This document shows positions 47,901 to 55,070 of a stretch of DNA of 55,070 nucleotides, piece by piece (positions within the stretch are counted from its first letter, which is position 1; every line of letters begins with the position of its first letter). Made by a program: the position numbers and the translations under genes. The notes under the pieces were generated by a model. It saw only the letters and a list, made by a program, of their open reading frames with translations, was not told the origin of the DNA and searched no databases. Source of the stretch: Thermoproteota archaeon (GTDB lineage Archaea; Korarchaeota; Korarchaeia; Korarchaeales; Korarchaeaceae); NCBI GenBank assembly GCA_027491435.1, contig JAOZFG010000037.1, forward strand, positions 1-55,070, given 5' to 3'.

Positions 47901-48893
47901 CAAGCTGCCAAGGACGGGGTAGTTAAGTTCGTCTACCCGGTGAAGAGCATAAAGCTGAACGTGCCTGTCAAATCCAAGGGCCTCATTTACACGTACGCTA
48001 AGGTAGTCCAACTTCCCCCTTCCTACGATGAGATGAAGGTCAGGGCCGGTATGGCTTACCTGTTATCCCTCATGAAATTGGGGCTAAACTTGTCCGCCCA
48101 TTTAATCAGGTACAACACGGCATTTTCCGGGACTTCGGGGCAGCTGATCCTCTGGGAGCCCAACCCCGTTGGGATCCTCGAGATGATAGGCCTCTGGAGA
48201 AGGCTCGAGGGGATCGTGAGGGAGCATGAGCCTGACGAGCTGACCTTCATGTACATGTGGGCCGTAGATAAGGAGGCCGCCCACTACGCATCGAAGTTTA
48301 GCAAGGAGGAGTTGAAGGAGGTGGCCCTCAGTATACTCAGGTTTTGGCTCCCTGGCAGAAGTTGTGAGTGCACAGGAGCGGCGGTGGCCTTCGACATAAT
48401 TGACCTCTCCCCCATAGTGGAGGAGGAGATGCAGGCAGTGGTTTACGATGGGGAGGAGCTCGACTACTTCAGGCTTCCCCTGATATACAAGGACCTCCCC
48501 GATGAAGAGGTAGCTAGGGTGAGGGCCCTGTTCCAGCTGCTGAAGCGATACGTGAGGAGAGGGTACGTGATAGTCCACTTCGACAAGGGAGTCTTGCTGG
48601 AGAGGATCAGCGAATTATCAGGCCCCTTGAGCAAGTTCGAGTACTATAAGTGGGTGTCTGAAGGTAAGGTAATTGACCTGCATGGTGAGCTTGAGAACCA
48701 CAAAGGCTGTTTGGCCTGGGAAGAGGTGGAGGGGCTCTTAAGGGAGGGGAGAAGGAAGGCGCTATTCGAGGACTTGCTTAGGGCCCGTTTCGAAGAGGGT
48801 GAGGTGGACGAAATGATCAGAGAGTATATGGAGGATAACGTCAAGGCCCTGTTGAGGCTTTACAGCTCTGAGCTTCGGGGAGAGAACATATAG
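44982..48893 (+). CDS. Large DEAD/DEAH-like helicase with novel N-terminal region
   Basis: 1303 residues (GTG at 44982 or ATG at 44985). Residues about 1-400 are an unrecognised, mainly helical region. The helicase core follows: Walker A ISGTGSGKTEAW (about 433-444), DELD (about 544) as the DExD box, LTATLG, TLVFTRTVDEADRLA, TPRTLIQGIDIG, and QREGRKGRR (about 727), features of SF2 Hel308/Lhr/MrfA-like helicases. About 500 C-terminal residues hold cysteines (RSCECTGAAVAFDI) but no clear zinc set. It is probably an ATP-driven DNA or RNA translocase, possibly in defence, given that it stands in accessory DNA. The family is not fixed. Confidence 0.8.
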   Translation: MMAFREKDVEIREDLDEILRELLERLSAKGFVIIRVSSLKGGAKSFLELLQAAKIVDIGGNIVWINERGREILEAGRKEERGELILKFLSEVQNVSQLLNKLERGESLNLNYLSSLERMALYLLRSYGYVSIEGSTATYNKSAGKRISLHDLTEDLQGYLNFLKSPQYEEMRKRVDDLLKLIKELKRSLNDDRSFKRLLKKLFRNSLSLEGLTDDISKKLLEDLLKRSEPLRRTLVKLVRDWYKVNRREKAASLLQLMQGLLSPLATELLTLLDPFMFSIYDERVNRLLTGDGRLEFKIFNRQAPEVYDLPTDYYVEYCKYTVRLRRRLEEVVGRRLDNLEVYIFLRFLSDSEWEGAPSEAVWSEAVCTEEVLRRLQVSYEVYRERGSRPKLSNKRFLDVFPWAPKNLLESYLYEHQLEAHEALDRGENLILISGTGSGKTEAWAFHALSRGKRVLALYPTLALSDDQLKRLRSYFGDDKVLKVESGVVSSLRGAKGRRILRKRVMLSQVVVTNPAFLMADVKRIPAGLSYLADFLEEVDLIVIDELDYYGSHGASLLVGVLSFLIEVLNVNPQIVVLTATLGNPEELAGALTRVNERETSVVRGNPFKAENVTFLIKDKRSEVKLPELLAELVRDDGVTLVFTRTVDEADRLAAKVRERLPKRLVKLVESHHHLVPRAKRRDIEKRARKGEVKVIITPRTLIQGIDIGTVKRAVHYGLPFDVREFKQREGRKGRREGMVSETVIVPISKWDYELLGSKDLLRRWMGLPNESVLVNPGNKYVKLFSALFKLKSPKHFLKLSDEEIKLLKELELVEEVDKERVPDVNDRGEKVWRSLNFFNYGPPYGYRRQDVYGNLLSEEELALSDVVEKFQPGCIDRSTYMIVVDWRIKERTVLEAPPDRLWSPVKKEVDKAVEKYERFKLSLKEKPNFRKDFYSGKVTSYVSLKVVPPKGFGLLQKIPTEVRWVVEGDTPVQAAKDGVVKFVYPVKSIKLNVPVKSKGLIYTYAKVVQLPPSYDEMKVRAGMAYLLSLMKLGLNLSAHLIRYNTAFSGTSGQLILWEPNPVGILEMIGLWRRLEGIVREHEPDELTFMYMWAVDKEAAHYASKFSKEELKEVALSILRFWLPGRSCECTGAAVAFDIIDLSPIVEEEMQAVVYDGEELDYFRLPLIYKDLPDEEVARVRALFQLLKRYVRRGYVIVHFDKGVLLERISELSGPLSKFEYYKWVSEGKVIDLHGELENHKGCLAWEEVEGLLREGRRKALFEDLLRARFEEGEVDEMIREYMEDNVKALLRLYSSELRGENI

Positions 48894-48935
48894 CACTTAC
48901 TCCACCTGGCAAGCTCAGGTTTTCAGACGCACATT

Positions 48936-48953
48936 TGGTCATCTCGTTGACCA
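48936..48953. promoter_or_regulatory. Operator-like palindrome TGGTCA...TGACCA upstream of the AAA ATPase TATA box
   Basis: TGGTCA (48936-48941) and TGACCA (48948-48953) are an inverted repeat with six bases between. It lies just before the TATA box at 48958-48967 and uses the same half site as the second palindrome at 48968-48989, so one regulator probably binds both. Confidence 0.65.
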
Positions 48954-48957
48954 TTTC

Positions 48958-48967
48958 TTTATATAAT
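48958..48967 (+). promoter_or_regulatory. TATA box of the AAA ATPase gene
   Basis: TTTATATAAT lies about 21-30 bases before the ATG at 48988, between the two palindromes. The spacing suggests a leaderless transcript beginning at or beside the start codon. Confidence 0.65.
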
Positions 48968-48989
48968 ATTGGTCATTCTAATGACCAAT
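48968..48989. promoter_or_regulatory. Perfect operator-like palindrome ATTGGTCAT-TCTA-ATGACCAAT over the start site
   Basis: Nine-base arms at 48968-48976 and 48981-48989 flank TCTA. The right arm overlaps the start codon (48988). Binding here would block both transcription start and translation, and with the upstream palindrome would trap the TATA box between two repressors. Half site TGGTCAT/ATGACCA is shared. Confidence 0.75.
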
Positions 48990-50343
48990 GGATGTGAGGT
49001 CCTTCCTCGACTCGTGGCTCATAAGAGCCCCGGCCGTGGCTAGGAGGCTATCCACCGACCGTAGGGGTAAGTCTTTACCTAGAAGATGGGCTTTCTACAG
49101 GTTAATGAAGTTAGCTAAATCCCATGTGAGGAGGAGAGAGGAGCCCAGAGTCATATTAATTCCTGGCCTGAGGGGGGTGGGTAAGACCACCCTTCTCTGT
49201 CAGGTCTTCTTGTCCCTTACGGAAGAGGGAATTAGAGCGTTCTACCTGCCTGTGGACAGGTTATACAGGTTCGTGGGTCCTGCCCTCCTGGAAGCGCTCG
49301 AGGAGATAAGCAATAAGCATGAGGGCCCTAAGGTAGTGCTGGTAGATGAGGTGACTCATCTAAAAGGGTGGGCGAGGGAGTTGAAGCTGGCCTACGACTA
49401 CGACCCGGACATGATGATAATAGCGGCTGGTTCCTCAGCCTTAGCCCTGAAGACGGATGTGGATCTATCAAGAAGGGCGTACTACGAGCCTTTATTCCCT
49501 TTAAGCCTATCTGAATACCTGCTCGTCAGAGGAAAGCTTGGAAAGATGAGGAGGGGATTGCTTAGGGACGTTCAAGGCGCCCTTTACAAGTCAGACGTTA
49601 GGAGGTTGATCGAGTTAGAAGAAGAGGTTAGGAGGGCCATGAGGGATCCCATAGCGGACACAGAGTCTTTCCTGGAGGTTGGCGGGCTACCGGCCACTTC
49701 TAGGGCTAGGAGCAGGGAGGCCGCCTCGGGGATAGTGATGGAAGTCCTCGATAGGGTGATCAGGTGGGACCTAATCGAGGTCGAGAACTTCGAGGCCAGC
49801 ACTTTGATGGAAGTTGAGAGGGTGTTGGCGGCGATCGCCGCGGAGAAGCCCGGTTCAATGAGCATGGAGAGCCTATCCAGGGACTTGGGAATCAGCAAGG
49901 GTGAGGTAATCAGGATAGTTGAGGCCCTAGAGAGGGCAGCCATCCTTTTCAGGGTTCCTCCCGTAGGCCCCAGCAGGAAGAAGGTGAGAAAGCCCTGGAA
50001 GGTTTATTTCTCAACCTCAACCCTGAGGTGGGGACAGGTGGCTCACTTGATTCCTATCCAGAGCGTTTTGCTTGAAGAAGCCGTTGCAGCCCGCCTGCAC
50101 AGGACGGTGAAGACGACGGGGGGATCCCTAGCCTACGGGTGGGAGGGCAGAGAGGTTGACTTCATAGTGGATTCCGGGAGAAGGATCGCCTTCGAGGTAG
50201 GGCTAGGAAAGAGATCTCCTCGGGGACAGTTAAGCTTGGCCAGGAAGTTGGGGGCTGAGATCACCTACTTAGTAACTCTTAAAGGCGGGGTCTCCGAGGA
50301 AGACGGGGTTATCAGGATACCGGCCTGGCTAATCCTGTTCTAA
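48988..50343 (+). CDS. Archaeal AAA ATPase with C-terminal nuclease-like (DUF4143-type) domain
   Basis: 451 residues: an N-terminal region, then Walker A LIPGLRGVGKTTLLCQVF (about 56-73), Walker B KVVLVDEVTHLKGW (about 114), sensor IIAAGSSALAL, a helical linker, a winged helix (SMSMESLSRDLGISKGEVIRIVEALERAAILFRV), and a C-terminal fold (WEGREVDFIVDSGRRIAFEVGLG) with the Asp/Glu-x-Lys-like pattern of restriction-type nucleases, though the final Lys is absent. These ATPases accompany mobile elements; a role as regulator is suggested by the paired palindromes on its own promoter. Confidence 0.82.
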   Translation: MDVRSFLDSWLIRAPAVARRLSTDRRGKSLPRRWAFYRLMKLAKSHVRRREEPRVILIPGLRGVGKTTLLCQVFLSLTEEGIRAFYLPVDRLYRFVGPALLEALEEISNKHEGPKVVLVDEVTHLKGWARELKLAYDYDPDMMIIAAGSSALALKTDVDLSRRAYYEPLFPLSLSEYLLVRGKLGKMRRGLLRDVQGALYKSDVRRLIELEEEVRRAMRDPIADTESFLEVGGLPATSRARSREAASGIVMEVLDRVIRWDLIEVENFEASTLMEVERVLAAIAAEKPGSMSMESLSRDLGISKGEVIRIVEALERAAILFRVPPVGPSRKKVRKPWKVYFSTSTLRWGQVAHLIPIQSVLLEEAVAARLHRTVKTTGGSLAYGWEGREVDFIVDSGRRIAFEVGLGKRSPRGQLSLARKLGAEITYLVTLKGGVSEEDGVIRIPAWLILF

Positions 50344-50548
50344 TTTAGGGTGGTTGGTACAAACGGGGTGAGAGCAGCTGAACGGAAGGGCATGCCTCTC
50401 CCAAGTAGGTACTGAACCGGGTCCAAGGCCTTCAGAAAGCTCGTGAGAAGGGATATATCAGCTCAGGCGTACTGCCAACCCCTTTAGTTAATCGTCAAAA
50501 CTTCAACACTTAAGGGTTGAATGGGAAAGAATCATCATACGAGAATAA

Positions 50549-51601
<1,053 letters not shown>

Positions 51602-52190
51602 TTTCCATCAGTATAGGGCACAACGCTTACTTTTAACTTTAAATCGGTGCTGTCCATTGAGGCACAAGCGAGGCTGCTAGGTTGGAAGGTATTTATTAAA
51701 CTCATGAGATAGCACCGGCTGTAGCTCGCCCTTACTTCCTGGGGTCAGCGAGGTTGAACAATTGGAGGACCATGAAGCTGCGGGAGTTTGGAGCTGGGAT
51801 GAGCCAACTGTGCTAGGAGGGCCTCGTGGACGAAATTGTGGTGAACTTCCCTGCGGGCCGTTTACTGTTGAGTTAGATTCAGTTAGGATCTCTCAGTAAG
51901 GGCAGTCAAGAAGGGTTTCAGGAATGTTAGGGGAGGGCGCTAAGCTTGCATATTAGCCTGCACAGTTGCTGAAGTCCATAGTGTGATCAGGGCTAAGGCT
52001 GCTAGAGAGGTTGAAAAGGAACGGGATTCTACAACAAGGGCCTACATTTTAGAAGATTTCGAATTCTGCTTCTAAACTAGCTGTCTCACGTCCTAGAGAG
52101 GTCCAGCGTTCGTTACTGCAGCCTGCTACTGAAAAATGCTGTTCTGACTACGCGGGGGTTGAGCTGACGACGCTTGAATGAGTGTAGTAC
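51602..52190. other. Decayed stretch without intact genes
   Basis: Stops are frequent in all frames. Weak pieces include a frame reading GLVDEIVVNFPAG near 51822-51878 and a short frame ending RAYILEDFEFCF near 52077. At 51646 GGTGCTGTC followed by a GAGGC-like end resembles the insertion-element terminus, but the match is short. I regard this as relic DNA. Confidence 0.35.
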
Positions 52191-52290
52191 GGTGCTGTCG
52201 ACTTAAGGCCACCTCCACTTGACCACCAGCACGAGCATTTTCAGCCATCAGACAGGTATCAGCCGTACTAGCTCCCTCTTGGACGTGTGG
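52191..52290 (-). mobile_element. Terminal fragment of the insertion element
   Basis: The sequence GGTGCTGTCGACTTAAGGC followed by CACCTCCAC, then GAGCATTTTCAGCCATCAG, matches the inner part of the left element (528-630) over about 80 bases with scattered differences. Only this end is present here; the transposase middle is gone. Same strand sense as the left copy. Confidence 0.7.
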
Positions 52291-52381
52291 TCTCCATATT
52301 TATAGGATCTCGATCAATTCAAGGATAATGGCCAATAAGCCAGTAATGAGGGTCAGTGGGGTCCTAAGACATGGTAGGGGG

Positions 52382-53561
52382 TTAAACCAAGGGGTTTTGG
52401 AGATATTCCCTACGGTATTTATACAGAAGGGTTAGGGATCTTTTATCATCTACCACCCCTTTCTTGCCAAGCAAATATTCCCTGATAGGTTCTCCTAATG
52501 ATAATAACATTCTCACCTTCTCCAACTCCTCGCGGATTCTCATTAAGTTCTCAACTTTAAATGAGATCCTCTTCATACCGCTGATGTCTCCATGCGCAGA
52601 GAATCCAGAGATATGAGCACCCTTTATATGAGACGTAGGTGTAGGTATCTGCCTGAAAGAGCATCAGCTTTGATTCCGATTTCACTTTATTGAGAACGCC
52701 CGGGGCGAGCATTGGCCTCCTATGATTCGGTCCCAGCACATCTACGCCTCCATATGGACACTACATTCTCTAGCTACTACCTCGTCGTATTTGGATGCCG
52801 CTCTACTGAATTTTATATTTACCCCGTAGATGATAGTATCTCCTCCCATCTGAGCTCTCAGTTCTCTGATCAACCTCAAGGCGAAATTGTGCAGATCGTG
52901 ACGAGAAATCGCGTTAGATCCCCCCATAATCAACGCATATAATGTTGTAGAGGCCATTATCTGCTTCATCGAGGAATTTGAGGAATGACACGATTAGTTG
53001 AACTCTAGCATTTCTAGAAACATATGGAATCGTTAAAGCGACTGGCTTTGTCATGGTAGATGAGGCATCCAAAAACCACTTAAAGACTTCCGAAGCGTAT
53101 CTTTCATTCATTCTGAAAAAGGTAGGAGTGCATAGCAAATCAACTTTAGGGGCAGCAATTAACTCTAATATGTAATGCCCCACCTACATAGGGGATAGAT
53201 CCTCCCAGCTTACATCCATTCCCCCTACTAGACACGGTATTGCAATAACCATATCAGAGGGTTTAACTCTTTTTAGATTCCTTAATATATCATTACGAAG
53301 CTTATCAGATGGGCGGATATCATTCATAGCGTCCCTCAAACTTCTGGAGTTGAATTCTCCGTATAGTTCTGTAATATGCGGGCCCTCTCCAACCATCTCT
53401 CGAAGACGTGCATTGACAGCCACGGTAGGGGTGCTAAGACTCCTCCAGAGGTGCCTTACTGTTATTGACTTAAATAGAAATTCGTCGGATAGTGAAGTAA
53501 GCTTCAGATCAATAACTTTCATCGCTGATGGAATACCATAAGCAGTTATAAAGTTCCTCAC
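52382..53561 (-). pseudogene. Broken gene for a possible TIM-barrel protein
   Basis: Five minus-strand pieces follow one another with one- or two-base shifts: from the GTG at 53561 (NFITAYGIPSAMKVIDLK...MDVSWEDLSPM), through VDLLCTPTFFRMNER and LIVSFLKFLDEADNGLYNIICVDYGG, SNAISRHDLHNFALRLIRELR...TIIYGVNIKFSRAA, and KVKSESKLMLFQADTYTYVSYKGC, to VENLMRIREELEKVRMLLSLGE ending at 52382. The order of beta strands with acidic ends (VDLLCTP, NIICVDYGG, TIIYGVN) suggests a TIM barrel, in the style of tRNA-guanine transglycosylase-like proteins, but I cannot assign it. The reading is a recent multi-frameshift pseudogene of about 390 codons. Confidence 0.5.
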
Positions 53562-53565
53562 CGCA

Positions 53566-54151
53566 TTGAGGTGGAGGGATCTTGACCGACATTTCGAAAA
53601 TACTGTCCATTACCGAACCAGACAGGATTGGATACTAGCCATACTCTACCTCTCTCCGGGAAAGAGAGTTCGGTCCAAGATACACCTTCAGAAGGCCCTC
53701 TTCATCGCTTCCCGGTATATTAATAGAGTCAGCCAGTCGTTCGAGTTTATACCCTATAAGTACGGACCTTGGAGCGATCAGGTAGTGGACGTGCTGGAGA
53801 TGTTAAGCGGTGCTGGAATGGTAAAGTTGGAAGAAGGCATAGGAATTAGGTTAGTGGATCTTGAGGCAGGTGAAAAAGCAGTTACTTCTCTCCAGAGGGG
53901 AGGTGCAGATTCTTAGGGAGATCATGTCACTAGTAGATGAGTTGGATGAGGAAGAGCTCCTTCTCTACATCTACGTCAACTTCGGATTTGTGGAGAAATC
54001 TGAGGCCTTAGATATCTTAGAAGAAGGGAGGAGGTTTAAGATTGCCGTTAGAATGCTTAGAAAAGGAGTTATTTCAACCGGAATGGCCGCTAAATTGGCA
54101 GGAATGCCGTACGAGGAGTTTCTTAAGAAGGTAAAAGAGGAGAGCTCCTGA
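53566..54151 (+). pseudogene. Panacea/DUF4065-like protein with UPF0175-type C-terminal segment, frameshifted
   Basis: The first frame has LSPGKRVRSKIHLQKALFIASRYINRV and FIPYKYGPWSDQVVDVLEMLSGAGMVK, a Panacea-like helical antitoxin core. It ends at 53916. A second frame entered near 53905 continues smoothly as GEVQILREIMSLVDELDEEELLLYIYVNFGFVEKSEAL, the usual tail of such archaeal proteins, then runs into AVRMLRKGVISTGMAAKLAGMPYEEFLKKV, a UPF0175-type antitoxin segment, stopping at 54151. So a one-base shift divides one gene of about 195 codons. It is followed by a PIN toxin gene. The start is uncertain because the divergent broken gene begins only four bases away. Confidence 0.6.
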
Positions 54152-54185
54152 GCTCGCCTGAGATAAGACCTAGAGAGGGAGATAC

Positions 54186-54705
54186 TTGTCCCATTTAGCC
54201 GGCAGGGAGCTGTACCTCATATTGGACACCTCCTGCCTAATTGCCCTTAACGAGTTAGGTATCTTGGAGTACTTGGCGAGACTGAAGGAAATGAGGATAA
54301 ATATCGTTATACCCAAGGCCGTAAAGGAAGAGCTGACTTCAGTACCTGGGCTGATTGAAGATTTCGAGTCAACTACTGCCCTCACAGGGAGGCTATCACC
54401 CTCTCTAGATCATCCAGAGGTTCTGCTTAGATTAGATCCTGGGGAAAGAGATGTGATACTTACTGCGCTCTCGCTTAGAGAGAGTGGTAGGTACGAGATA
54501 CGCGTAGTTATTGACGATAAAAGGGCTCGGAACGTTTGCAAGAAGCTCAGTATAAATTCATGGGAACAGCGGGCTTAATTGTCTTCATGAAGTTAGTGGG
54601 GTTAATAGGGAGGGAAGAAGCCCATAGGCTACTCGACTCCTTGTTGGAGACAGTTTGTTTATAACTGAGGATATAATTGAGCAGACAAAGGAGAAAGACT
54701 GTTGA
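54186..54705 (+). pseudogene. DUF3368-type PIN toxin, C-terminus frameshifted
   Basis: From the TTG at 54186: LYLILDTSCLIALNELGILEYL, INIVIPKAVKEELTSV and LRLDPGERDVILTALSLRESG...VVIDDKRARNVCKKL, which are the acidic sites of DUF3368 PIN proteins. After 54578 the frame is lost; one frame gives MGTAGLIVFMKLVGLIGREEAHRLLDSLLE and the next ITEDIIEQTKEKDC, ending at 54705. These are the expected C-terminal blocks of the family, so two shifts broke a protein of about 170 residues. Its antitoxin upstream is broken too. Confidence 0.65.
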
Positions 54706-54766
54706 ATAAGATAGTGTAGGAAGGGAAACCCTATCAAACTAGTCTGACGCCTCTTCACCCCAAATC

Positions 54767-54805
54767 GGTGCTGCCAACTTAAAGCCTACGCTTTGACCAC
54801 TTGAA
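54767..54805. mobile_element. Short insertion-element terminus remnant
   Basis: GGTGCTGCCAACTTAAAGCC at 54767 matches the element's terminal repeat with two differences, and ACGCTTTGACC resembles the next part of the left copy. Nothing else of the element is recognisable. Confidence 0.5.
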
Positions 54806-54943
54806 TTTCTTGAATTGTTCAGGTCATTAGGATAGACCTTCATCCGCTTACACATTACCTTTAGCCAACCTTATAATCGGGAGGTAAAAGTCTGAAGGGC
54901 GTTGTTATCAACCAATTCTCGAAAATCTCTCGCGTATCTCAAC

Positions 54944-55070
54944 GGTGCTGTCAACTTAAGGCTTGTTTAAGCAGGGTTGCTGATGTCATATGGAGAAAGA
55001 GGACCTTCAACTCTTTAGAGAGCGGACCCCCGCTGGTAGTAGGCTACGCCCTGCTTACTTTCGGGCCTGC
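54944..55070 (+). mobile_element. Insertion element, 5' part, cut by window edge
   Basis: From GGTGCTGTCAACTTAAGGC at 54944 the plus strand follows the minus strand of the left element (1190 to about 1060) base for base with about a dozen differences, including GTTTAAGCAGG, AGAAAGAG and CAACTCTTTAGAGA. It therefore runs in the opposite orientation to the left copy. The rest lies beyond the window, so I cannot say whether it is intact. Confidence 0.8.

Noticed and set aside
51646-51680. A further complete insertion-element end
   Set aside because: Only the first nine bases match the terminal repeat well; beyond this the similarity is not better than chance.

Overview
The window looks like part of the chromosome of a thermophilic archaeon of the TACK group, probably a crenarchaeote relative; I cannot name the genus. 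The signs are arginine codons that are almost all AGG/AGA, frequent TTG and GTG starts, GGTGAT Shine-Dalgarno motifs a few bases before many starts, TATA boxes about 25-30 bases before leaderless genes, an archaeal herA-nurA pair, an ATP-dependent DNA ligase, a Sir2 protein and many CARDB-type surface proteins. No rRNA, tRNA or CRISPR array was seen.

Layout. 1-1580: a broken VapBC pair and a decayed insertion element. 1580-3470: cysteine desulfurase, IscU scaffold and a divergent TusA-like protein. 3460-8710: phosphodiesterase, heavy-metal P-type ATPase, superoxide reductase divergent from a Fur/PerR regulator, a PqaA-like hydrolase and an RHH regulator. 8710-9730: remains of a membrane protein gene. 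9740-15614: redox and sulfur block, with cytochrome b plus a Tat-exported split-Soret-like dihaem cytochrome, a ferritin-like protein, a decayed VapBC, and a dsrE-tusA-SQR-DUF1641 operon. 15718-17788: methyltransferase and DNA ligase.

17861-22435 is the most interesting part. A membrane protein ends in a tail with nine alternating cysteines and is translationally coupled to a radical SAM/SPASM enzyme whose N-terminus looks like a PqqD/RRE peptide-recognition domain. Sir2 and GNAT genes follow. This looks like a peptide-modification (RiPP-like) system acting on the tail of a membrane protein.

22504-32130: secreted and membrane proteins, including a membrane-anchored one-component regulator, an overlapping operon of very small membrane proteins (27552-29742), a CARDB protein and a large glycoprotein-like surface protein, mixed with housekeeping genes (acylphosphatase, Usp, PadR, UbiE-like methyltransferase, nitrilase). 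32127-35719: herA, with an intein inside its Walker A motif, and nurA. 35920-41025: wHTH protein, CPBP protease, HEPN/MNT pair, dipeptide epimerase and an intact VapBC. 41408-44680 and 50549-51601: a CUT1-type sugar ABC transporter whose ATPase gene lies 6 kb away. Between these parts are a 1300-residue helicase and an AAA ATPase with two palindromic operators around its TATA box. 51600-55070: decayed DNA with broken toxin-antitoxin genes and further copies of the left-end insertion element in the opposite orientation.

Frameshifts are confined to toxin-antitoxin, insertion-element and orphan accessory genes. Core genes are intact, so the breaks look like real decay rather than poor sequence.
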